From positions 1,488,001 through 1,552,000 of the forward strand of contig NW_025408679.1 of NCBI RefSeq assembly GCF_020360975.1: a DNA stretch of 64,000 nucleotides, read 5' to 3'. The notes under the pieces were generated by a model. It was not told the DNA's origin and did no database searches. It saw only the letters and a list, made by a program, of their open reading frames with translations. How positions within the stretch are numbered: position 1 is the stretch's first letter; each line of letters opens with the position of its first letter. The DNA comes from Hirsutella rhossiliensis. Lineage: Eukaryota > Ascomycota > Sordariomycetes > Hypocreales > Ophiocordycipitaceae. Positions 1 to 10,670 of the stretch are shown in pieces. The position numbers and the translations under genes were made by a program.

Positions 1-250
1 AAGAAGCTATAGATACTTCTCGCCGATAAAAGGAGAAGATAACTAGGGCTATTCTTAAAAGATACTCTAGCCCTATAAACGAAAGGAATTATAGTATTTA
101 AGATAGATATTAACGGCTATATAAAGTAGACCTTTATATATATAGTCCCTAGGCTAAGCTACGATATATTCCTAGGAAGGCTATAAATAAAGAAGAACTA
201 AGTAATATATAATATAGCGGGGGATTAGATTTAGTATAGTAAGGCTAAGT
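1..250 (+). pseudogene. Gyp-A aspartic protease remnant
   Basis: C-terminal part of a retroviral-type aspartic protease or the linker before reverse transcriptase. After allowing for RIP stops the frame reads a segment like VFKIDINGYIK followed by IVPRLSYDIFLGRL, which resembles the beta-strand and 'D[IV][IL]LG' flap region that ends gypsy proteases. The catalytic Asp would be upstream of the window. No function remains. Confidence 0.6.
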
Positions 251-539
251 TCTAGATAGGCCTATAAGGATCGGAAGTAATAAGGAGGGTAGAATAGATT
301 TAAGGGGCAAAGATCGTTAGCGCGGTAGTATTTATAGCGGAATATTAAAGGGAGAGGGCGGTAAGGGATAATAAGGGAAAGTAAAGGATAGTCGATATTT
401 AGGCGATTACGATAAAGGATATAAAGAGAGCACTCTAGCTAAAAACAGCGGTAGACCTAGCGGACTACGTCTTAAAGTAAGCGCTAAATATATACCTAGA
501 CCTCTTTATACTAAAGAAGGCTTTAGAGATACCCTTATA

Positions 540-1260
540 TAGGCTAGGGGTAGACTATAAGATTAACCTAATACTAGATAAAGATAGGGTAGAGCCCCCC
601 TTACTATAGGGACCCCTCTATAATATATTAAGGGAGGAACTCTTAGTGCTAAGGAAGACCTTAAGCAAGCTAATAGAGGTAAACCTAATCCGCTTAAATA
701 GCTCTTTAGCCGCGGCCCTAGTACTCTTTACCTAAAAGTTAAATAGTCGCTTATGATTTTACTATAATTACTAGGCCCTAAACGCGATTATAAAGAGAAA
801 TAGGTACGCGCTACCTTTAATTATAAAGATACTATAGATACTTATAAAGGTAAAGTAGTTTATAAAGCTCGACGTTATAGCAGCGTTCTATAAGATCTAA
901 ATAGTAAAGGGCTATAAGTTTAAGATAGCCTTTTAAATAAGGTTCTAACTATTTAAGTAGTAGGTATACTTATTTAGCTTAATAAGGACGCTAGCTACTT
1001 TCTAACGATATATTAATAAGGTACTAAGGGAATATCTATATAAGTTCGTTATAGTATATATAAACGACGTCTTAATTTACTTATTAAGGTCTTTCTAAGA
1101 CTACTAAGAGAAGGTAGTAAGGGTACTCTAGAAGCTATAAAAGGCGGGCCTAATATTAGACCTAAGGAAGTATAACTTCGTAATAAAGGAGGTTAAGTAC
1201 CTAGGCTTTATCGTATAAGTAAGGGGTAAGGTTTAATATAACCTAGAGAAGATCTAAGTA
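540..1260 (+). pseudogene. Gyp-A reverse transcriptase remnant
   Basis: Gypsy-type reverse transcriptase that would copy element RNA into cDNA in cytoplasmic particles. The frame shows FIKLDVIAAFYKI (first catalytic Asp, around 860-900), then a PFGLINAPATF-like block eroded to stops, and YINDVLIY at about 1057-1080, the degraded form of the YxDD catalytic motif. The block KYNFV.KEVKYLGFIV, typical of the RT thumb, follows at about 1165-1220. Many in-frame TAG/TAA codons occur where CAG, CAA or TGG are expected. Confidence 0.85.
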
Positions 1261-1299
1261 ATACGGACGTAGCGGGTACCCTAAAACGTAAAAGGAGTC

Positions 1300-1860
1300 T
1301 AGAGCTTCCTTAGCTTCGTAAACTACTACTAGGCCTTTATACTACTCTACGTAAAAGTATTAGTATACTTAGATAGCTTTTATAAGAAAGGCGCGATCTT
1401 TAAGTAAATAGATAAGTACTAAGTAGCGTTTAAGTTTATTTAAAACGCCTTTTATAACGCCTTAGTACTATAACTCTATAACCTAAAGAGAGAAATATAC
1501 TTAGAGGCAGACTATTTTAGATATATAATAAAGGGGGCGCTAATATAGGTAGGGCTAAATAGTATATAATATTTAGTAGGATTCTTTTTAAAAAGACTAA
1601 ACCTAGCGGAGTATAACTACTTAATCTATAATAAGTAGATACTTATAGTTATATAGTACTTAGACTTCTAAGGAGTAAAACTCTAGAATATACCTACCTT
1701 TATAGTATTAACTAACTATAATAACCTAAGGTACTTTATAATAAAGAAGAAGTTAAATAAGAGATAAAGCTAATAAGCGATAGAGCTTATATCTTATAAC
1801 TTTATACTAAAGTTCTAGCTAGGGAGGCTAGTAGCGGTGCTTAATACGCTATCCTACTAA
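1300..1860 (+). pseudogene. Gyp-A RNase H remnant
   Basis: Connection and RNase H domain of Gyp-A, immediately downstream of and in register with the RT. Recognisable pieces are the EAD.FRY.I-type start of the RNase H fold near 1500 and the LSYQ..-like end near 1850, corresponding to 'DALSR'. The domain would degrade the RNA strand of RNA:DNA hybrids. RIP stops run throughout. Confidence 0.6.
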
Positions 1861-2299
1861 GAGTAGGATTAGCCGGCGGGCGAAATAGATAAAAGGGAGA
1901 TAGGGTGGGTAGTCTAGATAATTCTAGAGACTATATACTTATAGGGCCGCTTAGTCCCCGCTAGGAGCTAATACGCTAACTTACTAGGACGCTTAGCCTA
2001 AGATAGGGCGGTAGTAGCGGCGCTATAGGTAGGTAGAGGAGGGGTAGGCGCGATAGCGTACGTTAATAGAGTAAGGAGGCCTATTAGACGACCTAAGGAG
2101 GAGGCGAATAAGGGCGATAACCGACTAGAACTCGACCTAAACTTAGGCTAAAATATACCCTAAGAATAGGCTAACCTTATACTAGTATTTAACGACTAAG
2201 AGCTATAAAAGGAATAAATAAAAGCATTAAGGAAAGATAAGGAATACTAAGCGGTATTCTAAGTAGTATATAAAAGGGAGAGATCGCTAGTACTAAAAT

Positions 2300-3306
2300 A
2301 ATAACTAAAAGTATAGCTAAGTAAATATATAATCGATATTAAGAGACGGTTATACTTTTAAGAGAGGCTATAAGTACTAAGGAAACTAAAGTATAATAAA
2401 GGAAAGGGGGCTAAGGAATAAAATATACTTTAGGTATAGATAGCCTAATAGATATATAACTTAATAGTAGTAAGATACCTAGGGAGAGAGGGGACCTTAG
2501 TAATACTAGCCTAAGAATTCTTTTAGCCTAGCTAGTTAGCGATAGTAAGGCGGCTCGTTATAAACTACGAACTATATAAGAAGGGGTATATATAAAAGTA
2601 ACTTTAAAAGAGACTCTTAAAGCCCCTACTACCGCTATCTTAACTATTTATATACCTATCGATAAACTTTATAGTCGAACTACTACTAACTAAGATAAAA
2701 AGCGCGAAGTACTTTTAGGTAATTATAGACCGGCTAACGAAGGCGGTAACGCTTAAAGTAATACTAATAATAGGGGTAGTAGTATACGCAACGAGGTTCC
2801 TTTAAGCTTACTTCCGCTTCTATAAGATACTAAGGTCGATTATATTAAATAAAAGGACGAACTAAATAAGAAGCTTTTAAAGGGAGTTTTATAGATAAAT
2901 AAGAGTATAAAGGAAGTTAAGTTTAGTATACTACCTATAAATAGATAGGTCGACTAAGCGCGCGAACTAAGAAGTATAGGTATACCTTTAGGTATACGTT
3001 TACTATAGCTAGGATAACTAAGGAGCATAGCTACTATATATATAAGCTATACTAAATAACTATATAGCGTCGATAATAAGTATAAGCTTATTCTTTACAA
3101 TATATAGATATAATATTAAGCTAGTCTAAATAGTAAGGGAGGAGGGGCCGCTAGCGCTAGAAGTAAAAGGGGTAAGGGAGCTCGCTTAAAGGATAAAAAA
3201 GGTAACCGACTTCCTATAAACTACTATTATCGCGGCGTAGGTAAGATAAAAGGAGATAGCGAACTAAAGGAGAGCCTTAGTAGAAAGGTTTAAAGTAAGC
3301 GATAAG
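2300..3306 (+). pseudogene. Gyp-A integrase remnant (left part)
   Basis: Integrase for insertion of the cDNA. The core is clear at 2690-3110: DRLTKAVTLK (first catalytic Asp region), a degraded 'DKGTNWTS'-like block near 2850, and STKRANQEVQVYL near 2955, equivalent to the 'ERxNQ' block carrying the catalytic Glu. A helical region at 3121-3300 ends at 3306, where Gyp-B is inserted. The C-terminal domain continues at 10275. Confidence 0.85.
3302..3306. repeat. Target-site duplication of Gyp-B, left copy (ATAAG)
   Basis: The 5-bp sequence ATAAG is directly followed by the left LTR of Gyp-B. An identical copy follows the right LTR at 10270-10274. A 5-bp duplication is normal for gypsy integrases. 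Removing Gyp-B and one copy restores the Gyp-A integrase frame. Confidence 0.9.
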
Positions 3307-3492
3307 TATAAGAGTCTTTAACTATTATAGGTAATAGGCTTAGGCCGCGGCCTAAGCTATATAGTTATATATAAAGGGCCGGATCTTATAAGTATAAGGG
3401 CGGGCTAGCCGCGTATAAAAGAGCTCTATATAGCTTATTAATATTATCCTACGGACGGCACCTATATATATACTTCTACTTACTCCGTAATA
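3307..3492 (+). repeat. Gyp-B 5' LTR
   Basis: A 186-bp direct repeat matched by 10084-10269. It starts TATAAGAG and ends GTAATA, the RIP-mutated forms of TGTAAGAG and GTAACA, so the original ends were TG...CA. The two LTRs differ mainly at C/T and G/A positions. Confidence 0.92.
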
Positions 3493-3819
3493 GTATAAGC
3501 TATTAACTAATAGATTTAATAGATATCTCCTTAAAAAGGGTGCCGCTTCCTTAAGGGAGCACCCCGCTACCCCCTAGGCGGATAGGAAGTATTATAGCTA
3601 TCCTAGAAGCGATTAGAAGCGCGACGGCTAGCGAGAAGAACGAGGTTCTCGCTATACTAAGGGAGCCGTCTATAAGACTAGCGTTAACCCCTATAACCTT
3701 AGTAATACCGGTTATAGCGGCGGTACTACTAATATAAAAGCCGCTTTCCTAGCCGACTTAGGATAGTAAGCCTAAGTCCTTCTACTTCTTCCTTAGCCGG
3801 CTATAAATAAAGTTTATAA

Positions 3820-4560
3820 TAGACGAGAAATAGGGCCTAAACGGCTATTATAATATAGCGTAGTATTCGCTCTTTTATACGCTGCCGGAGCCCTAGATAT
3901 AGCGGATCTCTAGATTCTAAGATAAGGGCGGCCCTAAAGGTAGACGCGACCTATAAGACTTCTTCTAACACCTTATATATACGTTCGGCAACGTATAGGA
4001 GCGGGAGAAAGCGTAGGATAGGCTATAGACCCTTAAGTAGAGGGACGGGTAGACCTTTAGCGAATTCCTCCTTAACTTTAAAGAGACGCTCTTACGAGTA
4101 ACGGGAACTATAGTATAAGAAGATAGCGCGAAGCTTATATAGTTACGGAACTCGATTACGCTGGCCTTATAGGAGCTACTTATCCTTATAATTATACCTA
4201 CTAACTACGGCGAGTACGTAAGCCGGTTAATAAAGGTAGTATAGGGCTATAAATAGACGCCGCGTTTCTAGAAGCTTTATAAGCGCATGCCGTATAGCGG
4301 TAACGGGATTACCGCCCCTTTATAAGAAGAATAGCCGACTATTAATACTAACGGAGATACCCTAATATTAGCTACTTATATAGACTAAGCTAAACGCGGT
4401 AGGAAGTCGTCTTTAAATATCCCCTATATTATCCCGCTCTCTAAGTAGTAGGCGAAGTAAGTAATAAGCGAGGAAATCGGGAAAAGGAAGGCTAACGGCC
4501 GCTACCTATATTATAGCGCGTCTATATACTTTATATTAAAATGCCCTTTCTTTTTAGCTA
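3820..4560 (+). pseudogene. Gyp-B gag remnant with CCHC knuckle
   Basis: Structural capsid/nucleocapsid protein. The frame at 3820-4330 reads like a Retrotrans_gag domain: a WAD..-type segment near 3895, then RDL..FF..L and TFGNV.EREKA near 3950-4010, then F.EFLLNFKETL near 4055. A nucleocapsid knuckle follows at about 4497-4550 (RYLYYSASIYFILKCPF, where tyrosines replace the first two cysteines and the histidine through RIP of TGC/TGT and CAC/CAT). Only the last cysteine survives. Confidence 0.8.
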
Positions 4561-4739
4561 AGCGGCCTATAGTAGTTTAAGTAGCGAAGATAGAACTACT
4601 CTTTGCCTTAAACGATAAAGAGGACTCCGCTCCCTTAGGCCTAGAGGAAAAAAAGTAGCTCTAGAGTAAAAACGGGCTCCGGAGCCCTAATTACTAGCAC
4701 TAGTAAAGGAGAAGGAGGAATTATCCGCCTATATAAAAG

Positions 4740-5030
4740 AGGAGCCTACTTTAATATAAGTTATAGTTAATAACTCCTTACCTATCGCCGCCCTTATAGA
4801 TAAGGGCTACTAGTACTACGCCGTAGTTAACGAGGCGCTTATATAAGAGATATAAGTACTAGTAGAAAAGATCGCCCTAAGGTAAGTAAAGGGCGCCTTA
4901 GGCGCGATAAAGGGTATAGTAATTAAGGGTATTATATAGCTAGCTATAAAGGTCGACGGTTACTATAAGCTTATCGTAGCCTATATAATCCCTTAACTAG
5001 AGTTTCCCTTAATCCTTAGGAAACCTTAGT
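4740..5030 (+). pseudogene. Gyp-B aspartic protease remnant
   Basis: Retroviral-type protease for polyprotein processing. The segment VIVNNSLPIAALIDKGY near 4762-4815 aligns with the family pattern ending in the active-site D(T/S)G; here it reads IDKG. The downstream strand-flap region is visible to about 5030. It lies directly between gag and RT, as expected. Confidence 0.7.
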
Positions 5031-5399
5031 TATTATATACGGAGTTATACTTAGTTCCGTACTAAAAGAAGCTATAGTTTAGGCCTATATAATAGTAGGT
5101 CCGCTATAACGACGGTTCTATAGGCGTAGGACTAAGCGTACGAGCTTTATACTTAGTATAAGAAGTCCTTACTTTTATCTTTATAGGAACCGTACGATAG
5201 TTAGAGCGGGAGGAAGGCCGGGCAGCGGCTAATATAGCGGTCTACGTAGTTAGCTTAGCGGACATCGATAAGGCCCTCTAGGCGAAGAAGCTAAAGTCGC
5301 CCTCTAAGCTATAGTAGTAGATATTAAAGCGCTTTTATAACCTCCTATAGCTATTTAAGTCCTAGGAAGTAAATAAGCTTAACCTATATAAGCTAAAGG

Positions 5400-6100
5400 T
5401 AAACTATAAGATTATACTCTATACTAATAAGAAGGGGTAGGAACTACTTATACTATTTAGACCGCTATATAGTATATTATACGCGGAGCTACTAGTGCTA
5501 AAGAAGACGCTAAGGGACCTCTTAGATAAGGGTTTTATTTAAGTAAGTAGCTTTAAAGTAGGAGCGCCGGTCCTATTTATACGTAAACTAAGGGGCGGGA
5601 TATAGTTTTATTATAACTATAGGGCTCTAAACGTAATTATAAGGCTAGACCGCTACCTCTTACCCTTAATCTTAGATACGCTCTATAACCTTTCGAAAGT
5701 AAAGTAGTTTATAAAGCTAGATATAAAATAGGCGTTCTATAAGGTATAGATCTTAGAGGGTAATAAGTAGAAGACAGCGTTCTATATACGCTATAGCTTA
5801 TTTAAGTAGCTTATAACGCCCTTTAGCCTCTTAGGAGCGCCCGCTACCTTTTAGCGTTATATTAATAACGTGCTTTAAGACTTCCTTAATAAGTTCGCCT
5901 CTATATATATAGATAATATCCTTATCTATATAAGCGGCTCCTATAAGGACTATATATAGAAAGTATAAAAGGTCCTAAAGCGCCTCTAACTTTATAAGCT
6001 CTACCTCGACCTAGATAAGTACGAATTTAGGGTTAAGAGGGTTAAGTACCTAGGCTTTATTATCTACGCTAGCGTAAGTATATAGGCGGATCCTATAAAG
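5400..6100 (+). pseudogene. Gyp-B reverse transcriptase remnant
   Basis: Gypsy RT. Visible blocks, in order: PVLFIRKLRGG (about 5565-5600), LDRYLLPLILDTL (5648-5686), FIKLDIK.AFYKV (5710-5748), TPFSLLGAPATF (about 5815-5850), YIDNILIYI at 5906-5932 for the catalytic YIDDILIY, and VKYLGFIIY near 6040. The third catalytic residue is Asn through RIP. Confidence 0.9.
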
Positions 6101-6149
6101 ATCTAAGCGATTTAGAACTAAGCTACCCTAACTACGTAGATAGGTATAT

Positions 6150-6720
6150 AAAGCTTCCTTAAGTTCGCGAACTATTAAAGGATATTTATTAAGGGCTTCT
6201 CTTATATTATAATACCCTTAAACGAGATTACTAAGAAGCGGACTACTTTTTACTAAGGGCCTATATAAGAAGGAGCATTCTATACGCTTAAGGACCTATT
6301 CTCTTAAGCCCCGGTACTACTCTAGTAGGACTTTAACTAGTCTACGTTAGTTAAAGCGGACTATAGTAGCTAGGCACTTAGAGGAACGCTCTCTTAGGAG
6401 GTAAACGGGCGGAAGTAACTAGTAGCGTTCTACTCCCGTAAGCTAACCCTAGTAGAGCGGAATTACGCTATTTATAATAAGGAGATACTAGCGATTATTA
6501 ACTACCTTAAGTAATAGTAAGCGGAGCTCTAGAGCTATAAGAGCTTCGAGGTTCTTATAGACTATAGGAACCTCGAGTACTTTATAACTTACTAGTACCT
6601 CTTAGAGCGGTAAGCCCGCTAAGTAGAGTATCTCTTACGCTTTAACTTCTTAATTAAGTACTAGCTAGGGCGGGACTCTATAGTCCTAGATACGCTTTTT
6701 TAGAGGGATTAAGACTAGCC
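6150..6720 (+). pseudogene. Gyp-B RNase H remnant
   Basis: RNase H domain in line with the RT. It shows the gypsy sequence order: a KGFxxxI-type start near 6190, F.EGPI.EGAFYTLKDLF near 6245-6302, a VAFYSRKLT-like block near 6425, ERNYAIYNKEILAII near 6455-6500, then YRNLEYFIT near 6560. The ending resembles KY..GRDS at about 6655. Confidence 0.8.
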
Positions 6721-6999
6721 GACGGGAGCGGATATCGAGGCCTAGGATCTATAGCTTATCCTATAAGAAGCGCTACGGACTTATATAAGAGCTTCCTTAA
6801 TAGAGGAAGGCGCGGCGCTAACGGATAAGCCTTCCCCTATACCTTTACCTTAGCCTAGCAAGGAGGGATAGACCGGCCTAGGGGCGTGTGCGGCGCGGGT
6901 GTTCTAAGATAAGGTCTTCTAGCGCTTATAGGATAGGATATCGTCTCTAAACTATACCTATAAGAGCGTGCGCCGCGCTATTAAGTCCGGCGCTTGATA

Positions 7000-8000
7000 C
7001 CTTAATCTAAAGCTAAAGCTAAAGGTATAAGTAGCTAACTATTATATCGACCTATAGGGGTACCTATATTAGCGGGGGAGACTATAGGTACCGGGCGCGC
7101 TATATACTATAGAAGCTAGGGAGAAGGATAGACCGCTAGAGCTAGACGAATAAAACGAGCTCTAAGGGAAGCTAGTCTAGCTCGTCTATAACTCTAGTAT
7201 CGTAGGCTACCTAAGTAGGTAAGGCATAGTAGTAGGCCTCGCGAGGGATTTCTACTAGCCCCTCCTATAGTACTACGTTCGCTGCTTCCTTTATAACTAT
7301 AATATTTATAGCTATACTAAGATTTAGAGGGCGTAGCTTAAGGGGCTACTTAAGTAGCTTCCGGTACTTAACTAGTTTTATATATATATATAGATAGACT
7401 TTATAACGGACCTCCTACTTATAAAAGGTAGTAACTACTATATATAGGTAATTAAGGACCGACTTAGTAAGTCTATAGTATTAAAGCCGATACTATCTAT
7501 AAATATAGAGTCTTATATAAAGCGCTTCCTATAGTACTAGGCCCGCTTATATAGCTAGCTAGCCTTTATTATAAGTAATAAGGGATCGAATTAAACTAGC
7601 TACTTTTAGTAGCACTTATACTAGCTACTTTAGATTATATAGCTACTTAGCATAGTATATTACTTATAGACTAATAGAGGGCCTAAGAGGGTTAACTAAA
7701 AGGCGTAGGCTTACCTATAAGCCGTCGTAGCCCGTAATTAAGTAGACTAAGACTATTAGCTCCCCGCGGCCTAACTTATATTAAATAGTAAACTATATAC
7801 CTCTATTAAGATAGCCCCTTTCTTTATAACGTATAGCTTTAAATTACCCTTATTAGTTCCCTTTACTATAAATATAGTAGCGGAGTAGTATAGTAATTCG
7901 TTACCGGAGGGCCGCGCCTCTACGTTTATATAAAAGTTATAGGAGACTATAGATTATTACTAATCCGCGATAGCCGCCGCGGCATAAGATTAAGAGCAGC
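7000..8000 (+). pseudogene. Gyp-B integrase remnant
   Basis: Integrase with a zinc-binding HHCC region at about 7180-7320, where C and H positions are converted, and a DDE core at about 7385-7830. Recognisable strings are DFITDLLLIKGSNYYI (first catalytic Asp), VIKDRLSKSIVLKP, and IISNKGSN.TS near 7575 for the second Asp region. The PFFITYSFKLPLLVP block near 7818 resembles 'PFF..YG..P'. Confidence 0.85.
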
Positions 8001-8279
8001 ACGCTAATAAGACTAGGGCCCTAGTAGATAGGTTTATAGTAAGAGATAAGGTATAGCTAGACCTCTATAACTATAGGTCGGTACGGCTAAAGAAGAAGCT
8101 TAACTAGCTATATATAAAGTTTATAGTACGGAGGGTTATTAGCCTATAAGTTATAGAGCTTAATAGTCTCTTAATAAGGGTCTATAATAAGATTAACGTA
8201 GACCTCCTTTATAGAGCCTCCTTTAACCCGCTGCCTAGATAAGAAGTAACGGACGCTTAACTGCCTATAATCGAGATAG

Positions 8280-8470
8280 AAGGAGAGGATAAGTTTAAGG
8301 TTAAAGAGATATAGGCCGCGCGCTAGAAAAAGGTCGGTAAGGGGAAACGCTAAGAGGTCCTCGTTAAGTAGCGCGGGTATCTTAACCCTATATAGGAACC
8401 TATATATAAGTTTATAGGAACTATAGCCCTCGATAAGTTCGAAGCTTTATTTAAAATAATAGATAAGAAT
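8280..8470 (+). pseudogene. Gyp-B chromodomain remnant
   Basis: C-terminal chromodomain, which in chromoviruses directs integration towards modified histones. The frame reads KFKVKEI.AAR.KKVGKGKR, then EVLVK.RGYLNPI.EP, then F.GTIALDKFEALFK. This is the chromo-domain pattern, with stop codons where the aromatic-cage tryptophans would be. A related sequence is present in Gyp-F on the opposite strand near 54690-54830. Confidence 0.85.
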
Positions 8471-8649
8471 AATAGACTAATAGACTACCGATAGTAGCTT
8501 AGGCTAGGACTATAAAGTAAGTATAACGGAGGGGGTAGTTATAGTAATATAGGTAATATAAGCGTGATAGTATAAGTAAAGATAAAAATAGCGTTTATTA
8601 TAAAGCGGAGCCCTTAAACTACCTAGGCCTATTCCTTATTATTATTATT

Positions 8650-9600
8650 ATTATTATCTTTATTATCGTTATCCTCGTCGGCCTCCTCCTTCTTATTAGC
8701 GGCGGCGGCGGTCTCTAGGGCGCTAAGGCGGCCCTCTAAGCCCGTAAGCTAGTTAGCGGCGGCGGCTCTAGGTAAAGCGGCGGCTAGCGGCGGCGGTAGG
8801 GGCAGCGGCGGTAGCGGAGGCGGGCACGGCTAAGGGGACCGCCGATAGGGCAATAGAGGTAGTATCCCTAGCGCCGGGTATATTAGAGGCAGAAATAAGG
8901 GAGTAGAGGAGTAGGACTTACTTAGGTATAAGGCCTTATCGCTCGAGGGCGCGGAGGTTACGGTAGGCGGCGGCGGCGGCGGTAAGGCGCTTAGTAGCCC
9001 CGCGCTACCACGCGAGCCGGCCTTCTAAGCCGACGCTATAGCGAGTAGGACGGGAGGCGCCGCCTTATAGGCGCGGCCGGCTCGCGCGTACTAATAGCAG
9101 CTGCCGCCGCGGCGGCGCCTAGCCTAGTTAAAGTAGTCGAGCTCCTATAACGCATAATATATATAGGGGGCCGAGTAGGCGGCGCCGGCCTATACTTAGC
9201 GCTTATACTATAGGAGGTTAGTAGATAACGTTTATTACGCTAGCCTAACTATAGACTTATAGGGGTAGCGGAGACGGAGGCAGGGGCTAAGGGGCCGGGC
9301 GTTCTAGGTAGCGGCGGGGACGGCGTTATTACCTTAAGGGGCGACGTAAGAGCGAATAGCGTAGTAGAGGCGGCGGCGGCGGCGGTAGGAGCGGTGGTAG
9401 CGGCGCGGGCAGGAGCGGCGGCAGCGGCGGAGTCGTCGTCGGCCGCGGCTAGCATAGCGTCGACAAACGACTCCGCACGCTCTAAAAAGGAGGAGGTAGG
9501 AGAGGGAGAGGCGGATATATCTATCGCGGAAGTTAGTATAACGGAATACGGCCTCCCGCTCTATAAAGCGCGGAACTTACTAGTTAAAGTTATTATTATT
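8650..9600 (-). pseudogene. Antisense Ala-rich reading frame in Gyp-B
   Basis: Between the chromodomain and the 3' LTR, the minus strand encodes a low-complexity protein remnant. Going downstream: a Ser/Pro segment with ERAESFVDAMLAAADDD (about 9490-9425), an Ala/Pro/Thr-rich stretch, and finally LTGLEGRLSALETAAAANKK followed by an acidic tail and an Asn run (8760-8645). The frame changes at least once between 9250 and 8760. A similar arrangement (LGSLEG, ALKAKAA, then KEE/EED repeats) occurs in Gyp-F. I recognise no named family. It could simply be GCC/AAT microsatellite, but the shared ending and same position in two elements argue for a gene. Confidence 0.5.
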
Positions 9601-9659
9601 ATTAGGGCTATTATTATTACTACTACTATTACTTTAAGTATATATTAATAGAGCGGCCT

Positions 9660-10083
9660 ATATAGCTAGGAACGGACTAACGCCTTAGGTAGAGCGGAAC
9701 TTACTTATTAATACTATTACTATAGTTAAAGAAAGGAGAGAAGAAAGGGAAGGGGGAAGGGAAGGATACTACCTTATATACCCCTTAGTAAAGGATATTG
9801 CCTAAGGTAGAGGGGACGGGCAACCTAAGGCTTATATAGGTCTAGACTAGCCGCTAGCTACCTAGGGGCGTATATAATAGGTTACGCCCTTATTTAAATA
9901 GCTAGCCGGCTAATAAGTATAGAGCCGGGTCCCGGCTACCTAGGCTAATAGGCGCGGGGATAATAGGGCTAGTAGGGCCGGCCCTATTAACGGGAAAGGG
10001 TAGGGAAGAGCCCGCGGTATAGGCCTAATTATATAGGAGCTATTAATAAGGCAGCGCTACGCCGCGCTCGAGGGAGGGTATTA
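9660..10083 (+). other. Gyp-B 3' untranslated region and polypurine tract
   Basis: Non-coding stretch before the 3' LTR. It contains purine-rich runs (9730-9770) and, immediately before the LTR at about 10068-10083, a GAGGGAGGGTATTA sequence in the position of the polypurine tract that primes plus-strand synthesis in LTR elements. No coding signal seen. Confidence 0.6.
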
Positions 10084-10269
10084 TATAAGAGTCTTTAACT
10101 ATTATAGGTAATAGGCTTAGGCCGCGGCCTAAGCCGTATAGTTATATATAGAGGGCTAGATCCTATAAGTATAGGAGCGGGCTAGCTATATATAAAAGAG
10201 CTTTATATAGCTTATTAATATTATCTTATAGACGGTACCTATATATACGCTTCTACCTACTCTATAATA
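10084..10269 (+). repeat. Gyp-B 3' LTR
   Basis: Direct repeat of 3307-3492, 186 bp, same ends. It is followed by the second ATAAG target copy at 10270-10274. Confidence 0.92.
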
Positions 10270-10274
10270 ATAAG

Positions 10275-10670
10275 GTATAGGTAGATATAGCTAAATATAT
10301 AACTAACCGGCTATATAGGAAGCTCGACTAGCTATATTAAAAGTATACTATAATAAAGGTAGTAAGCCTATATATAGTAGAGCTTAATATACTAAGGAGG
10401 GTATATAAGAGGCTCTATATAGAATTTCTCTATTAAGCGGTAGAGAACCTACTACCTAGATAGGTAGTTAACGACTACTAACCGCTACTAGTAATTAGGA
10501 AGGATAACGAGCTTAAGTATATTGTTAAAGAGATTTAATAAGTATAGTAAAAGTAGAAGGGGAGGGGTAGATAGTAATAGGTACTTATAAAATAGTAAGG
10601 GTATATAAACCTATTATAGTACCCGCTAGACGACTTCTAGGAGATAGAAGCCCTAAAGGGATTTAAGAGA
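10275..10670 (+). pseudogene. Gyp-A integrase C-terminus and chromodomain (right part)
   Basis: Continuation of the Gyp-A frame after the Gyp-B insertion. It reads NRLYRKLD.LY.KYTIIKVVSLYIVELNILRRVY, the usual integrase C-terminal barrel, then NDY.PLLVIRKDNELKYIVKEI, the start of a chromodomain, and ends near 10670 with LDDF.EIEALK-like sequence. Joining this to the left part gives the standard chromovirus order, confirming the nest. Confidence 0.85.

Larger units (their letters stand above)
3307..10269 (+). mobile_element. Gyp-B: complete RIP-degraded Ty3/gypsy chromovirus nested in Gyp-A
   Basis: A full-length LTR retrotransposon of 6,963 bp with 186-bp LTRs and an ATAAG target duplication. 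Between the LTRs the plus strand carries gag with a CCHC knuckle, protease, RT, RNase H, integrase and a chromodomain. An antisense Ala-rich reading frame lies between chromodomain and 3' LTR. All coding regions are full of RIP stops. It is younger than Gyp-A, whose integrase it interrupts. Confidence 0.92.

Noticed and set aside
9394..9648. Plus-strand 84-codon open frame in the GCG-rich part of Gyp-B
   Set aside because: It is the reverse of the antisense Ala-rich frame and owes its openness to trinucleotide repeats. Nothing in it resembles a gag-pol piece.
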